Of a stretch of 64,000 bases of DNA, positions 41,045-50,773 are shown one piece after another. Position numbers and translations under genes: made by a program. The DNA comes from an uncultured Bacteroidales bacterium (GTDB lineage Bacteria > Bacteroidota > Bacteroidia > Bacteroidales > SZUA-534), in contig CADASL010000003.1 of the NCBI GenBank assembly GCA_902790595.1, positions 124,001-188,000 of the forward strand. Direction: 5' to 3'. Within the stretch, counting starts at the first letter, position 1; every line of letters begins with the position of its first letter. The notes under the pieces were generated by a model. The model had not been told where the DNA came from. It did no database searches and saw only the letters and a program-made list of their open reading frames with translations.

Positions 41045-43288
41045 ATGCGCTTGAAATTTCTTCTCGGTTTGTTGGCAGCTGTTTTTATGGCGATACCTCA
41101 ATTTGCTTATTCTCAAGAAGAAGATGATGAAAGCGAGGAATATGCCGACCCCAACCAACCCATAATCGACAGCTTACTTAACGCTATAAACCCCGATTCG
41201 CCAAACAGCGTTAAAGCGAAGAATTATACGAGAATAGCCTTAATCACAAGCAGCGTTGATACTACATTAAAATATGCCTTTCTTGCATTAGATTTCTGCC
41301 ACGAAACCGACATAGAACTTATCGCAAATTGCAACTATTATATTGCTTGGGGGTACTTTTTGAACGACCAATCAAAGATTGCTTTGCCATACGCCATTAA
41401 AAGCATTAGGTTGATGCAAAACGATAACAAACTAATTAGTAAAAAATACATATTGATTGCCAAAATTTACGAAGACTTGACCTATATTGATAGCACCAAA
41501 TATTATATCAATTTAGCATTAGAGAATAATATTAAAAATAATGACACATCAAATATTACTGATTGTTATATAACACTCGGTGGAATATTTTACAATAAAA
41601 ACTATTATAAAGAAGCAGAACAATATTTTAGGAAAGCCATCATATTGGATTCTTTAATTGGCGACACTTTAGAATATGCAGAAGGCTATCTTCGACTGAG
41701 TGAATGTCTCATCGCCGAATACATAGGAATAGAAGACCTCTATACTGCTAAAGAATACCTTACAAAAGCCACTTACCTGCAAGATATAATAAACTCAAAT
41801 GTAGATTTCTATATAACTGTCAAATATTTAACATATGGTGTGCTTGCTAATGTGTATATAGATATTGCAAACCTCACTAATAATAATACATACGCTGACA
41901 GTTGTTACTATTATATAAAAAAAGCTCTTGACTATTTCATAAAACAAGGGCTCACAGATAATGCCATTACCAATGGCTACACCTACGTTAAGTATCTAAA
42001 ATACTACAAGAAATACGATGAGGGCCTCGCCTTTTTAAAACGCCTGAAAAAGTATTTCGACGAAAATTCATCATCGCTATCGTTAAGGGATTACTACAAC
42101 GATTTAAAAGAGATTTACATCCTTCTCGGTGATTACAAAAACGCCTACGAATGTTTTGAAAAAGAAACTGAATATGGAAATGTGCATATAAACGACAGCT
42201 CAATGAACGCTATTGCCGATATGAAAACCGAGCAAGCAATGATGTTAGAAAAAATCGACCGTGAAAAAACCGAGGCAATCCACGCCGCAGAAAAACAAAA
42301 AATGCACATAATCATCTTCTCGCTCATCGGTGGTTTGCTGTTGATTTCGCTTTTGGTGTTTTATATTCTCAAAGCTTTGGATATCAAAAAGGAAGCTAAT
42401 GCCGAACTATCTGAGAAAAACTCTCTTTTAGCAGAAAAAAACACACTTTTGGCCGAACAGAAAGAGAAAATTGAAAATCAGCGCGACGAGATTATGGCCC
42501 AGCGCGACCACATTGAGGCGCAGAGCAAAGAGATTCAGGCCAGCATAAACTACGCGCGGCGGATTCAGCGGGCTCTGCTCACTCCCGACGAGGCCATCGG
42601 CAGAGTCTTTTCCGACTACTTTCTGCTCTACAAACCGCGCAGCGTGGTCAGTGGCGATTTCTACTGGGTAGGTCAGTTCGGCGACAACAAGGTCTGCATT
42701 GTTGCCGACTGCACAGGCCACGGCGTGCCGGGCGGTTTTATGAGCGTGCTGGGTATGACCAACCTCAACTACATTGTAAGCCAGGAGATTGCCCCCGACG
42801 CCATTCTGAACAAACTGCGCGAGGCCATAATCTCGAACCTCAGGCAGAGCAACAGCGACGAGAATCTGAACGCGCACGTGTACGATGGTATGGACGTGGC
42901 CGCCTGCGTGGTGAACGAAAAGCAGATGACTCTCTCGTTTGCCGGAGCCAATAATCCGCTGATTCTGATTCGTGACAACGAGGTGCAAATCATCAAACCC
43001 GACAGAATGCCGGTGGGCATCTCAATAATGATGAAACCGTTCAATTCGGTAACAGTGGAACTGCGCAAGGGCGACTGCCTCTACACATTCTCCGACGGAT
43101 TCCAAGACCAATTCGGCTACAACAAAGACCGCAAGTTCCAGAAAAGCCGACTGCGCAATCTTCTGCTCGAAATTCACACCCGCCCGATGAGCGAGCAGCG
43201 CGAGCTGCTGAACCTTGTGTTCAAAGAGTGGCGCGGCCCCGCCGAAAACCAAACCGACGACGTGGTGATTATGGGTGTGAGAATCTAA
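41045..43288 (+). CDS. TPR sensor - transmembrane - SpoIIE/PP2C phosphatase
   Basis: A 747-residue signalling protein. It has a signal peptide (to about 24, IPQFAYSQ), a tandem TPR-like helical periplasmic region (about 60-420), one membrane helix (about 435-455: IIIFSLIGGLLLISLLVFYI), a coiled coil (about 460-520), and a cytoplasmic SpoIIE-type PP2C phosphatase domain (about 525-747). The phosphatase carries the metal-binding aspartates in SGDFYWVG and VADCTGHGVPGGFMS and a final TDDVVIMGVRI. It probably dephosphorylates an anti-sigma antagonist or similar target. The first 1.4 kb are AT-rich and the output domain is GC-rich, so the gene looks mosaic. The start is supported by the promoter box 21 nt upstream. 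Confidence 0.9.
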   Translation: MRLKFLLGLLAAVFMAIPQFAYSQEEDDESEEYADPNQPIIDSLLNAINPDSPNSVKAKNYTRIALITSSVDTTLKYAFLALDFCHETDIELIANCNYYIAWGYFLNDQSKIALPYAIKSIRLMQNDNKLISKKYILIAKIYEDLTYIDSTKYYINLALENNIKNNDTSNITDCYITLGGIFYNKNYYKEAEQYFRKAIILDSLIGDTLEYAEGYLRLSECLIAEYIGIEDLYTAKEYLTKATYLQDIINSNVDFYITVKYLTYGVLANVYIDIANLTNNNTYADSCYYYIKKALDYFIKQGLTDNAITNGYTYVKYLKYYKKYDEGLAFLKRLKKYFDENSSSLSLRDYYNDLKEIYILLGDYKNAYECFEKETEYGNVHINDSSMNAIADMKTEQAMMLEKIDREKTEAIHAAEKQKMHIIIFSLIGGLLLISLLVFYILKALDIKKEANAELSEKNSLLAEKNTLLAEQKEKIENQRDEIMAQRDHIEAQSKEIQASINYARRIQRALLTPDEAIGRVFSDYFLLYKPRSVVSGDFYWVGQFGDNKVCIVADCTGHGVPGGFMSVLGMTNLNYIVSQEIAPDAILNKLREAIISNLRQSNSDENLNAHVYDGMDVAACVVNEKQMTLSFAGANNPLILIRDNEVQIIKPDRMPVGISIMMKPFNSVTVELRKGDCLYTFSDGFQDQFGYNKDRKFQKSRLRNLLLEIHTRPMSEQRELLNLVFKEWRGPAENQTDDVVIMGVRI

Positions 43289-43359
43289 CAAGGCGTGAAG
43301 GATAGAATAATTGAATGCGTGAAAGCTGTCTGACAATTATTCACTCCGCACCATCTAAA

Positions 43360-43422
43360 CATTCAATCCTTCCGTCCCTCTCTCATTCAATCCTTCCGTC
43401 CTTCTCTCATTCAATCCTTCCC
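43360..43422 (+). repeat. 24-bp tandem repeat
   Basis: Units 43360-43383 and 43384-43407 differ at one position, and a third partial copy starts at 43408. Unit core: cattcaatccttccgtcc. A diverged inverted relative (gaaggatagaataattgaatg) lies at about 43297-43317. Confidence 0.85.
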
Positions 43423-43500
43423 ATCAGTAATAATCCGTCAAAAATTCCGTTTCTTATGGGGTTGAGCGAACGCCAATCGCCTTATCTATTAATAAAAAAC

Positions 43501-43508
43501 TATTTTTG
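43501..43508 (+). promoter_or_regulatory. -7 promoter box (TATTTTTG) of the SprE-like gene
   Basis: An exact TAnnTTTG match. It falls inside the longest possible open frame (from 43315), so translation must start downstream of it. This selects the GTG at 43528 or the ATG at 43564. Confidence 0.6.
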
Positions 43509-43527
43509 CACCGCTAAAAAACCTGAT

Positions 43528-46227
43528 GTGTCGAGGATAAGCAAAACAGTCAACTTTTTGAGTATGGCTTCGATGGCTGTGCTGCTGGCGTGCTGTTCGC
43601 CCACCAAAAACACACCTATGCGCCGCGCCTACCACAACGTTACGGCAAAATACAACGTCTATTTCAATGGCAACGAGGCTTTTAAGTCGGGTATGGAGAA
43701 CATCTACTCGGCTCACAACGAGAATTTCTCACTCGTGCTGCCCGTTTTTGTCTATAGCGACAAAGAGGCCGCGCTCACATCGTACAGCGATTTGAACCGT
43801 GTGATTGAAAAGAGCGAGAAATGCGTGCGCAAACACTCCATCACCGCAAAACCCAATGTGAAGAAAGGCAAGAAGTTGAGCGACAAGCAGAAAGCCTTTC
43901 AAAACAAAAACGAATACGTGCGCTGGATTGACGATGCCGAGATGCTCGGCGCCAAGGCCAAAGCCATCAAGCAGGACTATTTCGCCGCCATTGAGCAGTT
44001 TACGCACATTGTCCACCAGTATGACGATCAGGACACCAAAACCGGCGCCTACCTCTGGCTTGCGCGATGCTACACCGAGATGGAAAAATACCAGCAGGCC
44101 AACGATTTCATCAGCACCGTGACGGGCGATATGAGCAAGGTGTCGCGGAAGATGGAGTCGCCGCTGGCGCAGACCCAGGCCGATATTCTGCTGCGACAGG
44201 GCCGCTACGCCGACGCAATCCCATACGTGGAGACGGCCGTGCAGACAATCCGTCGCGACAAGCGCCAGAAAATCCGCCTGATGTACATTCTGGCGCAGAT
44301 TTACCAGATTACCGAAGACAACCGCCACGCCAGCTACTGGTATCAGAAGGTTATCGACAAAAACCCTGACTATCAGTATGTTTTCAACGCGCGCATCAAC
44401 AAAGCCAGCATCTTCAACAGCGAGTCGGGCGGAAGCGCCGCCTTGCAGCGCGAGCTCACCAAGATGCTGAAGGACGACAAGAACACCGAGTATCTCGACC
44501 AGATTTACTATGCCCTGGGCAGCATCGCCTACAACGAGATGCGCGACGACGACGCGCTGTGGTACTTCAAGCAGTCGATAGCCACCAGCACCTCGAACGA
44601 CAATCAGAAGAGCATCTCGTATCTGGCTGTGGCCGATATCTACTTCGACAAACCCGACTACCGCAACGCGCAGCTCTACTACGACAGCGCGATGGTGAAT
44701 CTGCCGCACGAATATCCTGACTATCAGGGCATTCGCCGAAAGGCTGAGAACCTGACCAACCTTGTGAACTGCATTGAGACCATTCAGACGCAAGACAGTC
44801 TGCAACGGCTGGCCAAGATGAGCGAAGCCGAGCGCAACAAGGTCATCGACAAGATGATACAAGAGGTGGTTGAGCGCGAGCAGAACGAGAAAAACCGTGA
44901 GTTTGCGGCCAAAGCCGACCTGGCGCAAGCCCAGCAGATGAGCCGCCAGAATACGCAGTCGGGCGGCAAATGGTATTTCTACAACCAGTCGTCGCTGAGC
45001 CTCGGGCAGGACGAGTTCCGCAAGAAGTGGGGCAACCGCAAGCTGGAGGACAACTGGCGCCGGAGCAACAAGACGGTGACCGAGTGGGACGAGGCAACCG
45101 CCGCGGCGGAAACCGACGAATCGGCCGAAGCCAAGAAAAACCTCGACATCAAGAGCCGCGAGTACTATCTGGTTGACATTCCGCTCACCGACTCAGCCTT
45201 CAAGGTGTCGGAGGAGAAGATGGAGACCGCATACTTCAACCTCGGCTCGGTTTATAAGGACAAATTCGCCGACTATCCGCTGGCCGTCGATGCCTTTCTC
45301 GATTACCTGAAGCGCTACCCGAAATCGGACAACGAGGTGGCGGCAATGTTCAACCTCTACAAGACGTACCTCTTGCAGAAGGACTACCCCAACGCCGACA
45401 TCTACAAAAAGCGCATCATCAGCGAATACCCCGACACCGATTACGCAAAAATCCTCACCGACCCCGATTTCTACAAGGAACTGGAGCGCGCCGAGGGCGA
45501 ACTGAACTTTATGTATCAGGTTACCTACCGCTACTACCTGAACGACGAGTTCGACAATGTGAGCTCAACTTACCGCTATGTTGACTCGGCTTACCACGAC
45601 AGCAAGCTGATGCCGAAATTCGCGCTGCTCAACACGTTATGTATGGGCAAAACAACCGACAGTCTGACCTTCGAATCGCTACTGAAGGCTTATATCGACA
45701 AATATCCGAAGAGCGAGGAGGCCGGTTTCGCCCGCGATGTGATTGCCGCCCTCAACCGCAAGCCTCACGTGTTTGAGGAGAAGAGCGAGGAGGAGATTCT
45801 TGCCGAGCAGGAACTGGCCGCAAGAGCCGCCTACGATTCGCTCGACGTGTCAATCTACACACCCGCGCCCGACGAGATGCACTACTACATTGCCATTGTT
45901 GACAAGCACAAGCTGGAGGAGAGCCGCGTGCGCTTCGGCCTCATCGACTTCAATGACGAGTATTTCGACTTTATGAATTTCGATGTCTCGACGGCCCGAT
46001 TGTCGGAAGACTACGGAATTGTGATGGTTGAGAAGTTTAAAAACGCCCGTATGGCGCAGAACTACATTGAGTCGGTGATAATTGCCGGCGAGGTGTTCGA
46101 CGGCGTGGTGAGCGACAGCTACAAGCAGTACATCATCTCGAAATCGAACTACCAGAAGCTGCTTGAGGACGCCAACGTCGACCGCTACAACAAGTTCTTC
46201 GATTTGAACTACAAGCTCAATCCATAA
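43528..46227 (+). CDS. SprE/PorW-like TPR lipoprotein (gliding motility / type IX secretion)
   Basis: A lipoprotein of about 899 residues. From the GTG at 43528 it reads VSRISKTVNFLSMASMAVLLAC, a proper lipoprotein signal. The ATG at 43564 would lack the basic n-region, and ATGs further upstream precede the promoter. The RRAYHNVTAKYNVYFNGNEAFKSG segment directly after the lipid site is characteristic of SprE/PorW. Tandem TPRs fill most of the protein (for example LMYILAQIYQITEDNRHASYWYQKVI), followed by a charged linker and a C-terminal domain. SprE-type proteins are needed for type IX secretion and gliding. No other T9SS genes are in the window except possibly the PorT-like barrel at 47107. 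It is co-transcribed with the phosphatase 10 bp downstream. Confidence 0.87.
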   Translation: MSRISKTVNFLSMASMAVLLACCSPTKNTPMRRAYHNVTAKYNVYFNGNEAFKSGMENIYSAHNENFSLVLPVFVYSDKEAALTSYSDLNRVIEKSEKCVRKHSITAKPNVKKGKKLSDKQKAFQNKNEYVRWIDDAEMLGAKAKAIKQDYFAAIEQFTHIVHQYDDQDTKTGAYLWLARCYTEMEKYQQANDFISTVTGDMSKVSRKMESPLAQTQADILLRQGRYADAIPYVETAVQTIRRDKRQKIRLMYILAQIYQITEDNRHASYWYQKVIDKNPDYQYVFNARINKASIFNSESGGSAALQRELTKMLKDDKNTEYLDQIYYALGSIAYNEMRDDDALWYFKQSIATSTSNDNQKSISYLAVADIYFDKPDYRNAQLYYDSAMVNLPHEYPDYQGIRRKAENLTNLVNCIETIQTQDSLQRLAKMSEAERNKVIDKMIQEVVEREQNEKNREFAAKADLAQAQQMSRQNTQSGGKWYFYNQSSLSLGQDEFRKKWGNRKLEDNWRRSNKTVTEWDEATAAAETDESAEAKKNLDIKSREYYLVDIPLTDSAFKVSEEKMETAYFNLGSVYKDKFADYPLAVDAFLDYLKRYPKSDNEVAAMFNLYKTYLLQKDYPNADIYKKRIISEYPDTDYAKILTDPDFYKELERAEGELNFMYQVTYRYYLNDEFDNVSSTYRYVDSAYHDSKLMPKFALLNTLCMGKTTDSLTFESLLKAYIDKYPKSEEAGFARDVIAALNRKPHVFEEKSEEEILAEQELAARAAYDSLDVSIYTPAPDEMHYYIAIVDKHKLEESRVRFGLIDFNDEYFDFMNFDVSTARLSEDYGIVMVEKFKNARMAQNYIESVIIAGEVFDGVVSDSYKQYIISKSNYQKLLEDANVDRYNKFFDLNYKLNP

Positions 46228-46237
46228 ACCTAACAAA

Positions 46238-47044
46238 ATGAAAACAATAAAACTCATTATCGGAAGTATTGCTTTAAGTTTGGCCGTGGCATCGTGCTGC
46301 CAGAAACAAGCCTCGCCAACGGCCGAACCCGATATGAAACACCTGCTTCTGGCCACCGCGTGGTACCAGCAGTCGGCCGAGATGCGCGCTTGCTACTATC
46401 AGGCCTACACAATGGCCAAGATGGCTTTGCGCGAGAACCTGCAGAACCACCGTGGTGCGAAACCCGCAGCCGTGGTGCTCGACATCGACGAGACGGTGCT
46501 CGACAACAGTCCGTTTGAGGCCAAGCTGATGGCCGACCGCCAAAACTACTCTGACAGCGCCTGGATGGCGTGGTCGGCGCGGTGCGAGGCCTGGGCGCTC
46601 CCGGGCGCGGCCGAGTTCATCGGCTATGCCAGAGAGCTTGGGGTTGAGGTTTTCTTCATCTCGAACCGCATTGAGGAAGAGCGCGCCCGCACGCTCAAGA
46701 ACCTTGCCGCATCCGGAATGGCCGTTGATTCGGCTCACCTGCTGCTCTACGACCTCAGCAAAAAGACCTCGTGCAAAGACGAGCGCCGCAGCCTTGTGTC
46801 GGACAGCCACGACATCATCCTCTTCATCGGTGACAACCTGGGCGACTACACATCGCTCTTCGACCGCCGCGACAGCCGGCTGGCCCTTCAAATAGCCGAC
46901 TCGCTGAAAAACGATTTCGGGCGCAAGTTCATCATCCTCCCCAACCCGATGTACGGCGAATGGGAGAACGCCATTTACGACCACAATTACTCGTTGCCGA
47001 TGAGCGAAAAGAACGAAATGATGCTGAAGTTGTTGAGGAAGTAA
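46238..47044 (+). CDS. Class C acid phosphatase / 5'-nucleotidase lipoprotein e(P4) family
   Basis: A 268-residue outer-membrane lipoprotein (lipobox LAVASC, Cys20) of the HAD-type e(P4) family that dephosphorylates nucleotides at the cell surface. LDIDETVLDNSPF holds the nucleophile and acid-base aspartates (D82/D84), with VFFISNRIEEER and IIL FIGDNLGDYTSLF as later HAD motifs. It starts 10 bp after the SprE-like gene. Confidence 0.93.
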   Translation: MKTIKLIIGSIALSLAVASCCQKQASPTAEPDMKHLLLATAWYQQSAEMRACYYQAYTMAKMALRENLQNHRGAKPAAVVLDIDETVLDNSPFEAKLMADRQNYSDSAWMAWSARCEAWALPGAAEFIGYARELGVEVFFISNRIEEERARTLKNLAASGMAVDSAHLLLYDLSKKTSCKDERRSLVSDSHDIILFIGDNLGDYTSLFDRRDSRLALQIADSLKNDFGRKFIILPNPMYGEWENAIYDHNYSLPMSEKNEMMLKLLRK

Positions 47045-47106
47045 TATGGCATAAAATATTCAGAATATACCGATTATGATTTGTTAATATTTTGGTTTTT
47101 GGTGCG

Positions 47107-47829
47107 ATGAAACGGTTTCTGATATCGATATTGGTGACAATGACTACTGCAGCAGCCTTCGGGCAGCTCTCGGTGGGTGTGCGTGCCGGATACGGAGCCT
47201 TTGGCGCCTATTTTGAGCCGCCCGCGCTCCAAGGCGACCAGGTGCCGCTCTATGAGCCCAATTTCGGCATAATGGCCGTCTTCAACGACAAGAGCAATGC
47301 GGGCATTCAGATGGAAGTGAACTACGCGGTGAAAGGCTGGCGCGAGCAGGACAAGGACTCCAGCCACATTGAGTACCGCCGTGAGCTGACCTACCTTGAG
47401 GTGCCGCTGATGACGCATTTTGAGCTTGGTCGCGGCTGGTTCCGCATTTATGGTGTGATTGGCCCCTACATAGCCTTCCTGCGCGACGATGAATCCACCG
47501 CCAAAAACTACGACCGCCGTATCGCTTACAACCCATACGATATGTACAACCAGAAAGTGCGCAAAATTGACTTTGGCAACAAGGCCGGCCTTGGCTTCCG
47601 CGTGAACATCGGGAAGCATATTTCGGTCTTCGCCGATGCGCGTTACGACCTTCAGATTGCCGGCGGCCAGAACATCTTCAAGAAACAGCCCAACGGCATC
47701 CAGGCCTCGCGCCTGACGGAAATCGGCGGCTCGGTGGGCATTGTGTTCAACATTCTGCAGCAGCGAACCGAAAAGGTGAAGGAATATTATATTCCGAAAG
47801 AGGGACTCGACGATTATCCGGAGCCATAA
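47107..47829 (+). CDS. PorT-like outer-membrane beta-barrel protein
   Basis: A 240-residue exported protein: signal MKRFLISILVTMTTAAAFG, then QLSVGVRAGYGAFGAYF and strands such as GIQMEVNYAVKGW, LTYLEVPLMTHFELGRGWFRIYGVIGPYIAFL and GLGFRVNIGKHISVFADARYDLQIAG. The YLEVPLM...G.GPY pattern is that of the PorT/outer-membrane beta-barrel (OMP_b-brl_2) family. The C-terminal 20 residues are polar and may extend into the periplasm. Proximity to the SprE-like gene hints at an envelope/T9SS link, unproven. Confidence 0.85.
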   Translation: MKRFLISILVTMTTAAAFGQLSVGVRAGYGAFGAYFEPPALQGDQVPLYEPNFGIMAVFNDKSNAGIQMEVNYAVKGWREQDKDSSHIEYRRELTYLEVPLMTHFELGRGWFRIYGVIGPYIAFLRDDESTAKNYDRRIAYNPYDMYNQKVRKIDFGNKAGLGFRVNIGKHISVFADARYDLQIAGGQNIFKKQPNGIQASRLTEIGGSVGIVFNILQQRTEKVKEYYIPKEGLDDYPEP

Positions 47830-47830
47830 A

Positions 47831-47864
47831 AAACGGCCGCAAGCTCCAACGCCCGCAGCCGTTT
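47831..47864. terminator. Likely bidirectional terminator
   Basis: AAACGGC (47831-47837) pairs with GCCGTTT (47858-47864) between convergent genes. The loop is long and C-rich, so it is weaker than the other terminators. Confidence 0.6.
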
Positions 47865-47890
47865 AAATCCCCGAATCAGGACTAAATAAT

Positions 47891-47939
47891 AATTCCTAAC
47901 TCCTAATTCCTAACTCCTAATTCCTAACTCCTAACTATC
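47891..47939 (-). repeat. Heptanucleotide array abutting the atpK stop
   Basis: Six strict alternating units aattcct/aactcct plus aactatc. The array ends one base before the TGA (47941-47943) of subunit K. Confidence 0.92.
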
Positions 47940-47940
47940 A

Positions 47941-48381
<441 letters not shown>

Positions 48382-50157
48382 TTAATTGTTAACATTCTCT
48401 GTCAAAGGATTATAACGACGTCCGGTACCCTCGTAGCCGGAATTTTTGAAAAACTCAAGGAAATTCAGTCGCAGCGGATGGACAAACGCGCCCAAAACGC
48501 ACATTGCAAGGTTCAGCGTGTGACCGACAATCACAATCAGGATGAAGAAAATCCACCCTGCGCCGCCATCGCCAAGTGCTTGAGTGCCAATGGCGTTGAA
48601 CGCCTCGCCAAGTTTCGCGCCAGCAAGGCCGAGAGCGTAAAGGCGAAGGTAACTCAAAACGTCGCCGAGCAAGCCCGTGGCAGTGTTGTAAGTGTTCCAC
48701 AGGCCAACGCCGAAGTTTGCCAGCGGATTGCGGTGAAGGTCGTTCAGGAAGAAGATTCCCAATGCCGAAACCACACCCAACACAATGATTATCACCTTTG
48801 TAACGGCAGCGTCGATTGCGCCCGCGAGCGCCATTCCGCCAACCACCACGCCGCCCACAATGAGCAGCGTCCAGCCCCAAGTGCCGAGCGAGTTCAAGCC
48901 GCTGTGCTTGGTGGCCTGCCACGTTTTAATAATCATTGCCAGGCAAAGGTGCACCACGCCAACTGCAATGGCCATTATCATAGTGCCGTCATAACCAGCA
49001 ATTTGCGACGGCAGCATCAGCCGTTTGACCGCTTCGGGAAGGCACTGCCAGGCAAGCATATCGGTTGAGAAGAAGGTGTGGAACAGCAGTCCGATGACCG
49101 TTGTGGCCACGCCCAGCGTCACCACCAATGGCGCGATTTTCGGCAATTTGCCCTTCAAGCCGAAGCCTAAAAGTGCGAGTATCAGGCCGTAGCCCGCATC
49201 GCCCATACAGAAGGCGAAGAACAACATAAAAAATATTGAAATCCAGACTGTTGGGTCGAATTCCGAGTATTTCGGGCGGCCGTACATATCGGTCAGTATC
49301 TCGAACATCGACACAAAGCGGTTGTTTTTCAGTTTGATAGGCGGATTGTCGGTTTCCTGCGCCGCCTCGGTGAAGTAGCAGACATTCGACGAGTCGAGCA
49401 ATTGAAGCAGCGCCGACTCGTTCTCTTTGGGCGCAAATCCTTCAAACACTGACAGATAATCGTCGGCAGCCTTCTCGGCCGAAGCGTTTGCCAGTTGGCG
49501 GTCGAGACGGATGCGGCACTCGTCAAGTTCCTGACGGACAGTCGGTTCAAGGCTTTTCAAACCGCCAAGCCGCGCATCGCACGCCGCTATTGACTGGCGA
49601 AGTTTCTCGGCTTCGGCTTGCGCCGCTCCAATCGGGCGCTCTGGCTTTGGCAACTCCTTTGCGGAGAAATCGTATTCGTCTGTATCAGAAATAGTTACAA
49701 AATAAACAAAGTTGTCGTCGGAAGCAATGGTGGTGAGCGCGTATTGTTCGCTCCACTCCTCGCTGAAGGCCTTGCGGGCAACCTTGTAGAAATGCAGTTT
49801 CAGGCCAGCAGCCTCAAGCCGCTGAATGTCTTCGGGTTTGTAGTCGCCCCACGGCGCAAGGTCGGCAATTTCGGCCTCAACAGCCGCCAGTTGCTGTGCA
49901 ATGCGCTCACGCTCTGCCGCAGTGCCGATTATGTCGGCAGCCGCATCGTCGGTTTTGGCAGCGGCAGCGGTTGTGGCGGGAATCTGCTTCAGCACCTCGA
50001 GCGCCTTTTGCAGTTGCTCAATCCGCGCCGACACCGCCTCCGACTCCTCATCGACGGGCACTTGTGAGCGCGTAATATCCACAACGCCAACCTTTTGCAG
50101 TGTACGCAGAAAATCGTCGGCATCGCCGCTCAAAAGCACGAAGTTATATTTGGTCAT
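48382..50157 (-). CDS. atpI: V-type ATP synthase subunit I (a-type stator)
   Basis: A 591-residue subunit with a cytoplasmic coiled-coil half (1-300) and a membrane half of about seven helices (WISIFFMLFFAFCMGDAGYGLILALLGF, then NTYNTATGLLGDVLSYLRLYALGLAGAKL with the essential Arg). It forms the ion half-channels against ring subunit K. The ATG at 50157 (MTKYNF) overlaps neither neighbour badly; an upstream GTG-type start would overlap subunit D. Confidence 0.93.
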   Translation of the reverse strand: MTKYNFVLLSGDADDFLRTLQKVGVVDITRSQVPVDEESEAVSARIEQLQKALEVLKQIPATTAAAAKTDDAAADIIGTAAERERIAQQLAAVEAEIADLAPWGDYKPEDIQRLEAAGLKLHFYKVARKAFSEEWSEQYALTTIASDDNFVYFVTISDTDEYDFSAKELPKPERPIGAAQAEAEKLRQSIAACDARLGGLKSLEPTVRQELDECRIRLDRQLANASAEKAADDYLSVFEGFAPKENESALLQLLDSSNVCYFTEAAQETDNPPIKLKNNRFVSMFEILTDMYGRPKYSEFDPTVWISIFFMLFFAFCMGDAGYGLILALLGFGLKGKLPKIAPLVVTLGVATTVIGLLFHTFFSTDMLAWQCLPEAVKRLMLPSQIAGYDGTMIMAIAVGVVHLCLAMIIKTWQATKHSGLNSLGTWGWTLLIVGGVVVGGMALAGAIDAAVTKVIIIVLGVVSALGIFFLNDLHRNPLANFGVGLWNTYNTATGLLGDVLSYLRLYALGLAGAKLGEAFNAIGTQALGDGGAGWIFFILIVIVGHTLNLAMCVLGAFVHPLRLNFLEFFKNSGYEGTGRRYNPLTENVNN

Positions 50158-50158
50158 T

Positions 50159-50767
50159 TCAGTTACCATCTTCCGCCTCCTCTGCTAAATGTTTGTTTTT
50201 CACAATCTTCTGCGATGCTTTCGACAGATTCTCCTCGTCCTCCATAAAGCGTTTTATCTTGCGTATGGCCTCGTTGTAGCCTGGAATCTGCACCTTTTCG
50301 TACAGATTCACCTTCTGCGTCGTCTTTTTGCGGTTGTAGTCCAGAATGCGGCTCACCTCGGTGTAAATCTCTGATTCTATGCCGATTTGCGCCAGATTTT
50401 TCAGAATCCGCACGCCGTCGGCATACCACATCGGCTTGGCGAAAAGATTGATTTCCTTCACGTCGAACAGCACCTCGTCGAGCGCGGGCGTGGCCACACC
50501 TGCAATCTTCACAGTGCGCAAACGGACATCAGAAACCGAAATCAGCCCTGGCTCAAACTCGTTCCACAGTTGCGCCATATAGTCATACGAACGGAACTCA
50601 TTTTCAAGTTGTTGCGCTAGCGCGTCGGACCGTTGTTTGGCCCGCTTCACCTCCATCCGCAGCGCCGATTCCTTGCTTTTCAGCGTCGGAAGGGCGCGGG
50701 TGCGCATCTTCAACTGCTTGTTGAGTTCGTTGAGCGACGTCTTGTTATATTGGAACTTGATGGCCAT
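50159..50767 (-). CDS. atpD: V-type ATP synthase subunit D (central stalk)
   Basis: A 202-residue, mostly coiled-coil protein that forms the rotor axle. It has an N-terminal NKTSLNELNKQLKMRTRALPTLKSKESALRMEVKRA helix and a C-terminal helix. It lies 6 bp downstream of subunit B. Confidence 0.9.
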   Translation of the reverse strand: MAIKFQYNKTSLNELNKQLKMRTRALPTLKSKESALRMEVKRAKQRSDALAQQLENEFRSYDYMAQLWNEFEPGLISVSDVRLRTVKIAGVATPALDEVLFDVKEINLFAKPMWYADGVRILKNLAQIGIESEIYTEVSRILDYNRKKTTQKVNLYEKVQIPGYNEAIRKIKRFMEDEENLSKASQKIVKNKHLAEEAEDGN

Positions 50768-50773
50768 AGCGCG

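Noticed and set aside
43360..43422. Possible short CRISPR
   Set aside because: Contiguous 24-bp tandem units without unique spacers.
43729..44928. 399-codon minus-strand frame opposite the SprE-like gene
   Set aside because: Composition mirrors the TPR gene on the other strand, and no family motif is present.
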